Assembly (NCBI RefSeq): GCF_001613405.1
Contig: NZ_BDCH01000029.1
Span: 248,001 to 312,000 of the forward strand
From: Nocardia crassostreae
GTDB taxonomy: Bacteria; Actinomycetota; Actinomycetes; Mycobacteriales; Mycobacteriaceae
Direction: 5' to 3'
Length of the DNA: 64,000 nt
How positions within the stretch are numbered: position 1 is the first letter of the stretch; every line of letters starts with the position of its first letter. Shown here in pieces: positions 43,512 to 53,071 of this stretch. The translations under genes and the position numbers were made by a program. The notes under the pieces were generated by a model. It ran no database searches. It saw nothing but the letters and a program-made list of their open reading frames with translations, and was not told where the DNA came from.

Positions 43512-44924
43512 TTAGCGGGGGATGCGGGGGTAGGGGAGGTGGGTGCTGGTGTTTTCGGCTATGGCTAGGGGGCGGCCTATTTGGGGGAAGGCGCGTTGGG
43601 GGCATTTGGGGCGCTCGCAGACCTTGCAGCCTGCGCCGATGGGGATGGCGGCGGCGGGGTCGTCCAGGTGGAGGCCCTTGGAATAGGCGAGGCGGTCGGC
43701 GTATTCGATGTCGCAGCCCAGGCCGATGGCGAATTCTTTTCCGGCGGTGCCGAAGCCGGTGGGGGTGGGGGTGGTGGTGCGGGCTATCCAGAGGTAGCGG
43801 CGGCCGTCGGGCATGGCTGCTATCTGGGTGAGCATGCGGCCCGGGTGGGCGAAGGCTTCGTGGACCACCCACAGGGGGCAGCTGCCGCCTACGCGGGAGA
43901 AGTGGAAGTCGGTGGCGGACTGGCATTTCGAGATATTGCCTGCGCGGTCGGTGCGTATGAGGAAGAAGGGGACGCCGCGTTGGCCTTGGCGTTGCAGGGT
44001 GGAGAGGCGGTGGCAGACGGTTTCGAAGCCGACCTCGAAACGTAGGGATAGCAGGTCGATGTCGTAGCGTAGCTCTTCGGCGGAGCGCAGGAATTTGCTG
44101 TACGGGAGGATGAGGGCCCCGGCGAAGTAGTTGGCCAGGCCGATTCGGGCCAGGGTGCGGGATTCGCCGCTCAGGGAGGGCGTTTCGTCCAAGACCTCGT
44201 CGAGCAGGCTGCCGTGCAGCAGGAAGGCCAGGGTGGTGGCGATCTGGAAGGCCCGCTGGCCGGGGCGTAGGCGGCGGGCCAGGGTGAGGGTGCGGGTTTC
44301 CGGTTCGTAGTGGCGCTTGGGCACATTCGGGTCGGCGCCGTCGCCGCGGACCAGGACGGTGACACCGGCACGCTCCTCGGCGACGCGGGCGAGCTGGCGG
44401 TCGAGCGAGCCGATGGCGAGTCCGCAGTCATCGAAGAGGCGCTCTGCCGCGAGGTCGAGCTGGGCTATGTGATTGTGGTGGTCGTAGAAGAAGTCGCGCA
44501 CATCCTCGTAGGGCATGGGGACGCCGGGCGCGCCGGTGGGGGTGGCGACCTTCGAGGACAAAAGATCCAACTGGTCGGTCGCCGCACGTAGTCGGCGATG
44601 CATGGCCACAACGATTTTCGCGACCTCGGGCATGCGCGTGGCCAGATCCTCGACCTCGGCGACGGGGGCCGCATTACCGCCCGCGGCCTCGAGCAGGATT
44701 TCGTGGAGGTCGGATACCAGCCGGGCGTCGGAGTCGGCAGCGAAGAACTGGACATCCAGATCGAAGGTGGAGTTCAGTTTCAGCAGCACCGGGATCGTCA
44801 GCGGTCGCTGATCACGCTCGAGCTGGTTGAGATAGCTGGGGGACAGGTCCAGGGATTTGGCCAAGGCCGCCTGGGTCATCCGGCGTTCCTCGCGCAACCG
44901 TCGTAGTCGGGCCCCCGCATACAT
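43512..44924 (-). CDS. RamB/PrpR-type short-chain acyl-CoA responsive regulator
   Basis: About 470 aa. An N-terminal Cro/XRE helix-turn-helix (LREERRMTQAALAKSLDLSP, SYLNQLERDQRPL) is followed by a peptidase-like domain and a C-terminal Cys-rich region: GSCPLWVVHEAF, GLGCDIEY and GAGCKVCERPKCPQRAFP. These Cys match the Fe-S or metal site reported for PrpR. RamB controls glyoxylate and acetate genes, PrpR the methylcitrate genes. The prpDBC operon lies 4 kb away, so a PrpR-like role is possible. The start is ATG 44924 or 44933. Confidence 0.88.
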   Translation of the reverse strand: MYAGARLRRLREERRMTQAALAKSLDLSPSYLNQLERDQRPLTIPVLLKLNSTFDLDVQFFAADSDARLVSDLHEILLEAAGGNAAPVAEVEDLATRMPEVAKIVVAMHRRLRAATDQLDLLSSKVATPTGAPGVPMPYEDVRDFFYDHHNHIAQLDLAAERLFDDCGLAIGSLDRQLARVAEERAGVTVLVRGDGADPNVPKRHYEPETRTLTLARRLRPGQRAFQIATTLAFLLHGSLLDEVLDETPSLSGESRTLARIGLANYFAGALILPYSKFLRSAEELRYDIDLLSLRFEVGFETVCHRLSTLQRQGQRGVPFFLIRTDRAGNISKCQSATDFHFSRVGGSCPLWVVHEAFAHPGRMLTQIAAMPDGRRYLWIARTTTPTPTGFGTAGKEFAIGLGCDIEYADRLAYSKGLHLDDPAAAIPIGAGCKVCERPKCPQRAFPQIGRPLAIAENTSTHLPYPRIPR

Positions 44925-45151
44925 CTTGCGCACAGTGCGAGATGGTACCCATACTGCTTCGCAAACATCGCATTATGACGGGACTCGCCTGTATTTTGGT
45001 GATTCTGCGAGCGTTTTCGCTGCCGGGGCGCGGCTGCGTAGCATGCGAATTCGATACGTGGGGCGGGTCCTTTTGTGGGTCCCCATCGTACGCGGCCCCC
45101 CGGGGCGGCGGGCGTGATCCGCATCGGGAAGGTACCCAGGAACCGGGGTTC
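44925..45151. promoter_or_regulatory. region upstream of the RamB-like gene
   Basis: CTTCGCAAAC near 44958 resembles the RamB/PrpR-type core TTTGCAAA. The sequence around it is less GC-rich and could hold the promoter and self-binding site. This is a weak match. Confidence 0.3.
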
Positions 45152-46402
45152 TCAACCCAAAAGTAGGTGAACTTGGAGTTCGCCGACCAGAAATCCGAGG
45201 ACCGCGCCGATGGCGACCAGCTTCCACTCGTCCTGTTTGAAGGCCGGGCGCAGCAGGCCCTCGTATTCGTCGTCGGTGAGCTTCTTGGTCTTCTCGATGA
45301 CGAGGCTGCGCACATCCAGGGCCGCCATGGCGTGCCGGTCGAAATCGGCGTGGGCGGCGGCTTTCACGTGATCGAGGACGAAGGTGAGGGCGTCGCGTTC
45401 GAGGGCGGTGTAGCTGTCGCGGGCGACCAGCATGACCAGGGGGCGCGCCGGACCGGTCTGGAGTTCGAGGAACTCGCTGACGTGCCGGTTCAGGAGTGAG
45501 GCCAACCGGTCGGCTCGCTCGCCGTTCAGGACGGCTTCCAGAATCCGCGCGGGCGTGAGGATTTCGGTGGCGATGAGGTCGCCGTAATCGGTGCAGACCT
45601 GGTCGCGGCGTTTGTGGAAGAGGCCCTGCCACTTGAACGGTCCAATACCGACCGGGCGGATCGGTCGGAAGATCATCTGCAACGCCAGCCAGTCGGTCAC
45701 CAATCCGGTGAAACCGCCGAAAGCGGGCATGAGCCAAGGGGAGTGGGTGAAGGCCCAGGTGATCATCTGCACGAAGCCGAGCACGGTGCCGAAGATCAAT
45801 CCGGAGCGCACGATGAACCGCAGCTCATGGCGGCCCACCCGGTCCACCATCTCGACCAGCAGCGCCTTGTCGTCGACCAGCGCGCTGATGGCCATACCGC
45901 GCAGGTCCATCACCTGATCGATATTGGTGCGCAGATCGAACACGATGTCCTCGATGAGCTGCGGCAGATCCCGCTGCGCCCGTTCGATGATGGCGCGCTG
46001 CGCCGCCTCGGGCATGTTCACCCACAGCCGGGGCTGATGCTTCATCATCATCTCGCGCACCATGTACTCCACCCCGGCGTCGAGCGGTTCGCGCAGGCGC
46101 GTGGTGAGCTCGGCGATATCGATGCGCGCGATGATGTCCTGCGGGTCGATGAGCTTGGTGAACATGAGATCCACCGCAATGGTCGCCATGCGCGGCGCGG
46201 ATCGCGGAATCACGCCCTGCCAGCCGAACCACGGTGGGATGCCCCGGAATTCGAGCGGGTACTTCAGCATCCGCACCGCGACGATCTTGGTGATCCACCC
46301 GATGAGCGCGGCCACGACGGGAATGGAGGCGTACAGCGGCCAGTGCTCGGCGAAATCGGCGATCACGACGCGATCGGCCCCTGCGTGATTGCCACGACCC
46401 AC
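45152..46402 (-). CDS. DUF445 membrane protein
   Basis: 416 aa. A membrane helix at each end (LYASIPVVAALIGWITKIVA and LVAIGAVLGFLVGELQVHLL), another near residue 215 (FGTVLGFVQMITWAF), and a long helical middle. FGGFTGLVTDWLALQMIFRP is the family signature (G-x-x-T-x-W-x-A-x-x-M-x-F). Some members act in sporulation or stress, but no mechanism is known. GTG starts at 46402 and 46366 are both possible. Confidence 0.85.
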   Translation of the reverse strand: MGRGNHAGADRVVIADFAEHWPLYASIPVVAALIGWITKIVAVRMLKYPLEFRGIPPWFGWQGVIPRSAPRMATIAVDLMFTKLIDPQDIIARIDIAELTTRLREPLDAGVEYMVREMMMKHQPRLWVNMPEAAQRAIIERAQRDLPQLIEDIVFDLRTNIDQVMDLRGMAISALVDDKALLVEMVDRVGRHELRFIVRSGLIFGTVLGFVQMITWAFTHSPWLMPAFGGFTGLVTDWLALQMIFRPIRPVGIGPFKWQGLFHKRRDQVCTDYGDLIATEILTPARILEAVLNGERADRLASLLNRHVSEFLELQTGPARPLVMLVARDSYTALERDALTFVLDHVKAAAHADFDRHAMAALDVRSLVIEKTKKLTDDEYEGLLRPAFKQDEWKLVAIGAVLGFLVGELQVHLLLG

Positions 46403-46470
46403 TCCTCGGTGCGATTATTCATGTCGAACGATTCGGATATTCGTATCGCTACTCAGGCTAGGAGACCCGC

Positions 46471-47544
46471 GTGCCCGCTGGCAAGACCCGTGACGCGTCG
46501 CCCAGCACGCCCGCCAGGCCCGACAACCCGCCCGCCAGGCCCGACAACCCGCCTGTCGGACTTGACGGCGCGCCTGTCGGACTTGACGGCGCGCCTGTCG
46601 GACCTGACGGCACGGCCGCCGGGCTCGATGGCAGTGCCCGGCCGATGGAGCCCTCGCGCGCTGAGCGATCCCGGAGCGCTGAGTCGTCGCCGCCGACTCA
46701 GCGGGTCGTGGCCATCGTGGAACTGCTGGCCGCACAGCAGGGTTCGCTCACCGCCGCCGGGATCGCCGGTGGTTTGGAGCTGAACCGGTCCACCGCCGGA
46801 GCCATCCTCACCGCACTGACCGAACATGACTGGGTGCGTCGTCTGCCCGACCTGAGCTATGAGCTCGGGCCCGCCCTGAGTGCCATCGGTAACCGGGCCG
46901 CGGACCGCCATACCGACCGGGCGTGGCTGGACGCCGAGCTGGAACGCCTCGCCGACCGTATCGACTGCGGTGCGGTGCTCACCGCTCTCAGCGGCGCGCA
47001 CCTGGAATTCGTCGCCGTCACCCGCGACCGTCTCACCGCAGGCATCGAATCGGGGGCCCGCATACCCCTGCTCGCCCCCGCCGGTGCGGCGATCATCGCC
47101 CACTCCAGCACTGCCCGCCAACAGTATTGGCTCGCTACCCGCAGCCCGGAACGGCGCGACGAGTACCGCGCGGTGCTCGCCACCCTGCGCGCCACCGGCT
47201 ACTGCGCCTGGCGGCTGGAACCCGACAGCCTGCCCACCGCACGCGTGCTCTCCGAGGTCGCCGACCATCTCGCCGACCACCCCGCCAGCAATGAACTACG
47301 CGGCCGCGTCCTCGCCCAACTCGGCACCATTGTCGGCAGCGCCTACGACCAGGCCACCTTCGACCGCGATATCCCACTACCCCTGAGCTACATCAGCGCA
47401 CCGGTCTTCGACGACAGCGGCCACGCCGTCATGGAACTCCAGATCGGTCCGCTGCGCCCCGATGCCACCCGCCCCGAACGCCGCCGCTACCTGGCGGAAC
47501 TGGCCGCCGCCGCCCGCCGCATAGCCGACGGTCTCGAGAGTTAA
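46471..47544 (+). CDS. IclR-like transcriptional regulator with a repeat-rich N-terminus
   Basis: 357 aa. Residues 75-140 are a winged helix (TQRVVAIVELLAAQQG, LELNRSTAGAILTALTEHDW); an IclR-type effector domain follows. Residues 12-48 are seven-residue repeats, PARPDNP twice and PVGLDGA-like three times, encoded by 21-bp direct repeats and unlike the rest of the family. GGAG lies before GTG 46471. It ends 4 bp before the NTF2-like gene, so they share an operon and the regulator may control that enzyme. Confidence 0.8.
   Translation: MPAGKTRDASPSTPARPDNPPARPDNPPVGLDGAPVGLDGAPVGPDGTAAGLDGSARPMEPSRAERSRSAESSPPTQRVVAIVELLAAQQGSLTAAGIAGGLELNRSTAGAILTALTEHDWVRRLPDLSYELGPALSAIGNRAADRHTDRAWLDAELERLADRIDCGAVLTALSGAHLEFVAVTRDRLTAGIESGARIPLLAPAGAAIIAHSSTARQQYWLATRSPERRDEYRAVLATLRATGYCAWRLEPDSLPTARVLSEVADHLADHPASNELRGRVLAQLGTIVGSAYDQATFDRDIPLPLSYISAPVFDDSGHAVMELQIGPLRPDATRPERRRYLAELAAAARRIADGLES
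46510..46614 (+). repeat. five 21-bp direct repeats inside the IclR-like gene
   Basis: Two identical units, CCCGCCAGGCCCGACAACCC plus G (46510-46551), are followed by three near-identical units that start CCTGTCGGAC (46552-46614). All keep the frame and code for seven-residue repeats. Confidence 0.9.
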
Positions 47545-47548
47545 CCCC

Positions 47549-47920
47549 ATGCCCGACCCTGACGCCCTGGTCCGCGAAATGTGCGCCGCCTGGGCGAAGC
47601 CGGACCCCGACCACATCGCCTTGTTCTTCACCGAAGACGCTGTGTACCACAACATCCCGATGGCCCCGGTGATCGGCCGAACCGCCATCCGCGACTTCAT
47701 CGCCGGATTCTCCGCCGCCCTCGACGGCATAGACTTCACCATCCACCGCCAGATCTCCCACGGCACTCTCGTAATGAACGAGCGCACCGACACCCTGCGC
47801 GGCAACGGCCACGAAACTGCCCTGCCCGTCATGGGCGTCTTCGAAGTCACCGACGGCAAGATCGCCGCCTGGCTTGACTACTTCGACCTGGCTCCGATCA
47901 CCCGCGCGTTCGGCTCCTGA
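47549..47920 (+). CDS. NTF2-like / limonene-epoxide hydrolase-family protein
   Basis: 123 aa. LVREMCAAWAKPDPDHIALF, FTEDAVYHNIPMAPVIGRTA and NERTDTLRGNGHETALPVMG follow the SnoaL/LEH pattern, with the Tyr, Asn, Arg and Asp residues of the epoxide hydrolase site (NERTD). Function may be hydrolysis of an epoxide or an isomerase step; substrate unknown. Probably co-transcribed with the upstream regulator. Confidence 0.8.
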   Translation: MPDPDALVREMCAAWAKPDPDHIALFFTEDAVYHNIPMAPVIGRTAIRDFIAGFSAALDGIDFTIHRQISHGTLVMNERTDTLRGNGHETALPVMGVFEVTDGKIAAWLDYFDLAPITRAFGS

Positions 47921-48033
47921 GTTCCGATGGCTTGTGCCGAAGCCACACCGGCCGTCCGGCATCCCGCTACCCAGGATGGATTCCGGCCGATCGCGCTGAG
48001 CCACAACACATTGCTGTCCGTGAACCGCTTCGA

Positions 48034-48573
48034 CTACGTCGACATGATGTCGGCGGATTGCGTGTGGTCGCCAAGGCTGATCCAATAGCGCCGCACCACA
48101 CCGTATTCGGAGTCCCGCACGCCTTCGAGAACGTCGCCGTGCCGTTTGATCGTCTTGGCGGAGGCGGTATTCACGTCCTCGCACACGATCAGCACCTCCA
48201 CCATGCCGAGCGCGCGGGCTTCGTCGAGCATCCGCCCCAACGCCCAGGTGGCCAGCCCCCGCCGCCGCGCGGACGGCCGTATGCCATAACCGATATGGCC
48301 CGCGTGCCGCACGAAATCCCCGAACCCGTGTCGCAGCGCGATACCGCCGAGCACCCGATCGCCGTCGACGATCCACCGATAGGTGCACACGAGCCGCGCC
48401 GGATCCGAATCCTCGACCAACCGAGCCACCCAAGCGGCGAACTCCGCAGGATCATCGACCCGATCGGTCGCCCGCAGCCCGAACCCGTCCTCGTGCATCC
48501 CCGGCCCCCATTCCCGATGCGCTGCCAGCCAGGCGGTATGCAGATCCACGGTGGGCGCGATCAACTCGGGCAT
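48034..48573 (-). CDS. GNAT-family N-acetyltransferase
   Basis: 179 aa. LVCTYRWIVDGDRVLGGIAL, then GHIGYGIRPSARRRGLATWA, which carries the acetyl-CoA loop, and VCEDVNTASAKTIKRHGDVL at the end. This is a common actinobacterial GNAT subgroup; substrate unknown. The ATG at 48573 (MPELIAPTVDLHTAWL) fits. A truncated copy of its N-terminus lies just upstream. Confidence 0.85.
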   Translation of the reverse strand: MPELIAPTVDLHTAWLAAHREWGPGMHEDGFGLRATDRVDDPAEFAAWVARLVEDSDPARLVCTYRWIVDGDRVLGGIALRHGFGDFVRHAGHIGYGIRPSARRRGLATWALGRMLDEARALGMVEVLIVCEDVNTASAKTIKRHGDVLEGVRDSEYGVVRRYWISLGDHTQSADIMST

Positions 48574-48719
48574 ATCGCGACCCTACCGAGCCACTGATCA
48601 ACTCCCGGATGGTCACATCGGCCTCGCGCACGACGCTCCGGAGGCCGCCACCGATGTCGCCGCACAACTGGGGCGGCGCGCAAGCGGGCGGGCGGCGTGT
48701 AGGAGGAGCGGGGCGTATC

Positions 48720-48788
48720 GCGGCGATCCCGCCGCGCCGCGAGCCAGGCCGCATGTAGATGCGCGGCGGGTTCGATCAACTCGGGCAT
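48720..48788 (-). pseudogene. N-terminal fragment of a second GNAT copy
   Basis: MPELIEPAAHLHAAWLAARR matches the first 20 residues of the neighbouring GNAT, then similarity stops. DNA upstream of the start is also repeated: about 95 bp near 48517-48612 resembles 48735-48835. A tandem duplication with later loss explains it. Confidence 0.6.
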
Positions 48789-49176
48789 ATCGCGACGCTA
48801 CTGACACACTGATCAACCTCCGGATCCCCGCATCGCCCCCCGCCGCGCAGACCGCCCGGTGCCATAACCCCGACCTCACCGGTGTGCCGCTCCCGTCGTC
48901 GAGGCCGCGCAGATACCGCCGAGCGGCCGAACACCTGGGCCCCGCTTCCGAGGTCTGTGCCGCGTATAGAGACCACCGTGCCGCTGACCGAAGCCGTCTT
49001 CGTCCGTGTGCGGGCCTCGGTGGGTGGGTGGATCGTGGGTTGCCACCCCTGTGGCCGAATCGCAGTTCGCTGCGCGCGGCATCTTCGCGAATTCGCTTTT
49101 GCCATGGGATTCGCTCGCCGAACTTTGCTGATGCGAGGCGTTTTCCCAGGTGGGAGGGCTGCGTAGCGTCGGGGGA
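48789..49176. other. intergenic region before prpD
   Basis: Begins with the second copy of the GNAT upstream repeat and ends with the prpD promoter region. TTCGCGAATTCGC near 49085 and GAACTTTGC near 49120 could be regulator half sites. No credible gene. Confidence 0.5.
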
Positions 49177-50685
49177 ATGAAGATCTATCCAGTGCGTGCC
49201 CGCTCTGCGGCGGAACGGTTCCCGAGGGAGGAACACCTTGCCACCCGGATTGCCGGGGTGGCTGTGGATCCGGTGGCGGTGCCCGCCGATGTCGAGGAGA
49301 TGATCGTCAATCGGATCATCGACAATGCGGCCGTGGCGGCGGCTTCGGTATTGCGGCGGCCGGTGAGTGCGGCGCGGCGGCAGGCGGAGGCGCATCCGTT
49401 TGGGCCGGGGGCCACGGTGTTCGGATTGGCTGCGGGGCGGCGGTTCTCACCGGAGTGGGCGGCGTGGGCCAATGGGGTGGCCGTGCGGGAGCTCGATTTC
49501 CATGACACGTTCCTGGCCGCGGAGTACTCGCATCCGGGGGACAATATTCCGCCGATTCTGGCCGTCGCGTAGCATACGGGGCGCAGTGGGCGGAGCTGAT
49601 TCGCGGGCTGGCCACCGGGTACGAGATTCAGATCGATCTGGTGCGCGCGATCTGCTTGCACGAGCACAAGATCGATCATGTCGCCCACCTCGGGCCGTCG
49701 GCCGCGGCGGGTATCGGCACGCTGCTCGGGCTCGATGCCGACACCATCTATCAGGCGGTCGGGCAGGCGCTGCACACGACGACGGCGACGCGGCAGTCCC
49801 GCAAGGGGGAGATCTCCAGCTGGAAGGCTTTCGCGCCCGCGTTCGCCGGGAAGATGGCCGTCGAGGCGGTGGATCGGGCCATGCGCGGTGAGGGCGCGCC
49901 CGCCCCGATCTGGGAGGGCGCGGACGGTGTGATCGCTTGGCTGCTGGGCGGTTTCGAGGCCGAGTACCAGGTGCCGCTGCCCGGCCCGGGTGAGGCCAAG
50001 CGCGGCATTCTGGACAGCTACACCAAGGAGCATTCGGCCGAATAATCAGAGCCAAGCCCCCATCGACCTCGCCCGGCGCATGCGCGAGCAGATCGGTGAC
50101 CTCGAGCAGATCGCCTCGATCGTGCTGCACACCAGCCATCACACCCATGTGGTGATCGGCAGCGGCTCCGGCGATCCGCAGAAGTACGACCCGCACGCCA
50201 GCCGCGAAACCCTCGACCACTCGGTCCCGTACATCTTCGCGGTCGCCCTGCAGGACGGCACCTGGCACCACGAGCGCTCCTACGCCCCCGAACGCGCCCA
50301 GCGCCCCGACACCGTCGCGCTATGGCAGAAGATCACCACCGTCGAGGACCCGGAGTGGACCCGCCGCTACCACTCCACCGACCCGGCCGAGAAAGCCTTC
50401 GGCTGCCGCGCCGTGGTCACTCTGGCCAGCGGCGAAACCATCATCGACGAGCTGGCCATCGCCGACGCGCACCCCCTCGGCGCACGTCCCTTCGGCCGCG
50501 AGCAGTACATCGAGAAGTTCCGCACCCTCGCCGAGGGCGTCCTGGAGCCCGCCGAACAGGACCGCTTCCTCGACGCCGCGCAGCGCACTCCCTCGCTGGA
50601 ACCCGGTGAGCTGGACCAGCTGTCGTTCACCGTCCCCGAGGCCGTGCTGGCCACCGCCCCCGAGATTCGCGGCGGGATCTTCTGA
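49177..50685 (+). pseudogene. prpD: 2-methylcitrate dehydratase with one in-frame stop and two frameshifts
   Basis: Third step of the methylcitrate cycle: dehydrates 2-methylcitrate. The three pieces align end to end with M. tuberculosis PrpD: MKIYPVRARSAAERFPREEH to NIPPILAVA, then AELIRGLATG to EHSAE, then QSQAPIDLA to EIRGGIF. Codon 132 is TAG (49570-49572), where the family has Gln (VAQ). One G is missing near 49590. One A is extra near 50043, giving TAA before QSQAPID. Corrected, the protein would be about 502 aa, full length. Three lesions in one gene make true decay more likely here, although prpB and prpC downstream are intact. Confidence 0.9.
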
Positions 50686-50723
50686 TGGCCGCGACAGTCC
50701 CCGGCCGGGACGAGCTCGGCCCG

Positions 50724-50903
50724 TCAGCCCTCCGCCGAATCGAGGATCAGCGCTTGCGCGGCGATCACGCTCGTCCCGTTGAACGTCACCGCGGGCGACC
50801 CGTGCAGGCGATAGCCCGCGTCGAGCAGTTTGCTGATGCGTTCGCAGAAGCTCGCATCGTCCGGGCCGGTGATCAGGCGGTAGCGCAGCGGTTGATCGGT
50901 CAT
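50724..50903 (-). CDS. DUF1737 protein, antisense within the prp operon
   Basis: 59 aa: MTDQPLRYRLITGPDDASF, then CERISKLLDAGYRLHGSPAV and FNGTSVIAAQALI, a clear DUF1737 pattern (L-Y-x-L-I-T-G-x-D-D...GW-L-x-G). It occupies the minus strand of the gap between prpD and prpB. Function unknown; single-domain members are widespread. The ATG is at 50903 and the TGA at 50724. Confidence 0.8.
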   Translation of the reverse strand: MTDQPLRYRLITGPDDASFCERISKLLDAGYRLHGSPAVTFNGTSVIAAQALILDSAEG

Positions 50904-50929
50904 GTCACCAGCCTAGGGCGGTGGTCGCG

Positions 50930-51838
50930 ATGAGCGGGCTGATGGCGGCCGTGACCACGGCCACCGAGAAGCGCGCCGCGTTCCGGGCGGGGCTGGCGAG
51001 CGGGCGTATCCAACGGTTTCCCGGTGCGTTCAATCCGCTGGTGGCCAAGCTGATTCAGGAGGTCGGGTTCGAGGGCGTCTATGTCTCCGGGGCCGTGGTG
51101 TCGGCGGAGCTGGCATTGCCGGATATCGGGCTGACCACCCTCACCGAGGTGGTCGAACGCGGCCGCCAGATCGCCCGGGTCACCGATCTGCCGGTGCTCA
51201 TCGATGCCGACACCGGGTTCGGCGAGCCCATGAATGCCGCCCGCACCGTGACGATGCTGGAGGACGCCGGACTGGCGGGCTGCCATATCGAGGACCAGGT
51301 GAACCCGAAGCGCTGCGGTCACCTCGACGGCAAAGCCGTTGTGCCGGTGGCGGATATGGTGCGACGACTGCGCGCGGCGGTATCGGCCCGCCGCGATCCG
51401 GGCTTCGTTATCTGCGCCCGCACCGATGCGCGCGGCACCGAGGGGCTCGACGCCGCCATCGACCGGGCCAAGGCGTACGCCGACGCGGGCGCGGACCTCA
51501 TCTTCACCGAGGCTCTCGCCGATGCCGGTGAGTTCGCAAAATTCCTTGCGGCCGTGGATATCCCACTACTGGCGAATATGACCGAGTTCGGCAAGTCCGA
51601 ACTGCTCTCGTCCACCGAACTGGAGAACCTGGGCGTCAATGCCGTCATCTACCCGGTGACCACGCTGCGCCTGGCCATGTTCGCCGTCGAATCCGGTCTG
51701 CGCGAAATCGCCGCCACCGGAACCCAAGCCGCGCTCGTGGACCGCATGCAGCACCGTGCCCGCCTCTACGAGCTGCTCGACTACGCCCGCTACAACGAAT
51801 TCGATTCCGACATATTCAATTTCACCGTGAGCGAGTGA
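50930..51838 (+). CDS. prpB: 2-methylisocitrate lyase
   Basis: 302 aa. Splits 2-methylisocitrate into pyruvate and succinate. The isocitrate-lyase-superfamily motif is NPKRCGHLDGK with the catalytic Cys; VLIDADTGFGEPMNAARTV binds Mg and GADLIFTEALADAGEFAKF follows. ATG 50930 (MSGLMAAVTTATEKR) lies after GGTGGTC. The stop TGA overlaps closely with prpC, which starts 4 bp later, so the two are translationally coupled. Confidence 0.94.
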   Translation: MSGLMAAVTTATEKRAAFRAGLASGRIQRFPGAFNPLVAKLIQEVGFEGVYVSGAVVSAELALPDIGLTTLTEVVERGRQIARVTDLPVLIDADTGFGEPMNAARTVTMLEDAGLAGCHIEDQVNPKRCGHLDGKAVVPVADMVRRLRAAVSARRDPGFVICARTDARGTEGLDAAIDRAKAYADAGADLIFTEALADAGEFAKFLAAVDIPLLANMTEFGKSELLSSTELENLGVNAVIYPVTTLRLAMFAVESGLREIAATGTQAALVDRMQHRARLYELLDYARYNEFDSDIFNFTVSE

Positions 51839-51842
51839 GCTG

Positions 51843-52979
51843 ATGACCGAGATCAAGAAGGGCCTCGCCGGGGTGGTGGTCGACACCACCGCCATCTCGA
51901 AGGTGGTGCCCGAGACCAGCACCCTGACCTACCGCGGCTATCCGGTGCAGGAACTGGCCCGGCAGTGCCGCTTCGAGGAGGTCGCCTACCTGCTGTGGCA
52001 CGGCGAGCTGCCCGAGCGCGCCGAACTGCTCGCCCTGAGCGAACGCGAGCGCGCGCTGCGGCGCGCGGACCGGTCGCTGCTGGCCCTCGTCGACCGGCTG
52101 CCCGAGACCTGTCATCCCATGGATGTCGTGCGCACGGTGGTCAGCTACCTCGGCGCGGAGGATCCGCTCGAGGACCGGGGCCGCAGCGCGGAGGAACTGC
52201 TGGCCAAGGCCCTACGCATGACCGCCGTGCTGCCCACGGTGATCGCCGCCGACATGCGCCGCCGCCGCGGCCTGGATCCCATTGCGCCCGACCCGGATCG
52301 CGGCTTCGCCGAGAACTTCCTCTACATGTGCTTCGGCGAGCCCGGTCCGGCCGACCGGCAGCTGGATCCGCGGCTGGTGCAAGCCTTCGAGACCTCGCTG
52401 ATCCTCTACGCCGAGCACAGCTTCAACGCCTCCACCTTCGCCGCCCGCGTCGTCACCTCCACCGAATCCGATATGTACAGCGCGGTGACCGCCGCCATCG
52501 GCGCACTGAAGGGCCCGCTGGACGGCGGCGCCAACGAGGCCGTCATGCACATGATGCTGGAGATCGGCAAGCCGGAACGGGCGCGGGAGTGGTTGCGCGA
52601 CAGGCTCGCTCGCAAACAGAAGGTCATGGGCTTCGGCCACCGGGTCTACAAGGACGGCGACTCCCGTGTCCCCACCATGAAGGCCGTCCTCGAGGATGTC
52701 GCCGATCTCACCGGCGGCCGCGAATGGCTGCGCATGTACACCGAACTCGAAGCCGCCATGGCCGAGGCGAACGGCATCAAACCGAATCTCGACTTCCCCG
52801 CCGGCCCCGCCTACTACCTCATGGGCTTCGACATCGACATGTTCACACCAATTTTCGTCATGAGCCGCATTACCGGCTGGACGGCGCACATCATCGAGCA
52901 GTCCCAGTCCAATGCGCTGATTCGCCCACTCTCCGAATACACGGGAGTGCCGCCGCGATCGCTGAGCGGAGCCGCCTGA
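51843..52979 (+). CDS. prpC: 2-methylcitrate synthase
   Basis: 378 aa, citrate synthase fold; condenses propionyl-CoA with oxaloacetate. STLTYRGYPVQELA, YAEHSFNASTFAARV with a catalytic His, VMGFGHRVYKDGDSRVP and TGWTAHIIEQ carry the active-site residues. It is the last gene of prpD-B-C; a terminator lies 93 bp later. In relatives this operon responds to propionate through PrpR or RamB. Confidence 0.95.
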   Translation: MTEIKKGLAGVVVDTTAISKVVPETSTLTYRGYPVQELARQCRFEEVAYLLWHGELPERAELLALSERERALRRADRSLLALVDRLPETCHPMDVVRTVVSYLGAEDPLEDRGRSAEELLAKALRMTAVLPTVIAADMRRRRGLDPIAPDPDRGFAENFLYMCFGEPGPADRQLDPRLVQAFETSLILYAEHSFNASTFAARVVTSTESDMYSAVTAAIGALKGPLDGGANEAVMHMMLEIGKPERAREWLRDRLARKQKVMGFGHRVYKDGDSRVPTMKAVLEDVADLTGGREWLRMYTELEAAMAEANGIKPNLDFPAGPAYYLMGFDIDMFTPIFVMSRITGWTAHIIEQSQSNALIRPLSEYTGVPPRSLSGAA

Positions 52980-53071
52980 GCACCGCCCGCGTAGCCGTCT
53001 CCACTGGCGGTCGCAGCTCACGGATACCTGGGTACCGGGTCAGCTGCTCGAGGCTCGATACTTGGACAGCG

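Noticed and set aside
48776..49105. Protein gene upstream of prpD on the minus strand
   Set aside because: Its only similarity is to the shadow frame of the duplicated GNAT upstream region.
50685..50933. 82-codon open frame on the plus strand between prpD and prpB
   Set aside because: The opposite strand encodes a recognisable DUF1737 protein; the plus frame shows no family pattern.
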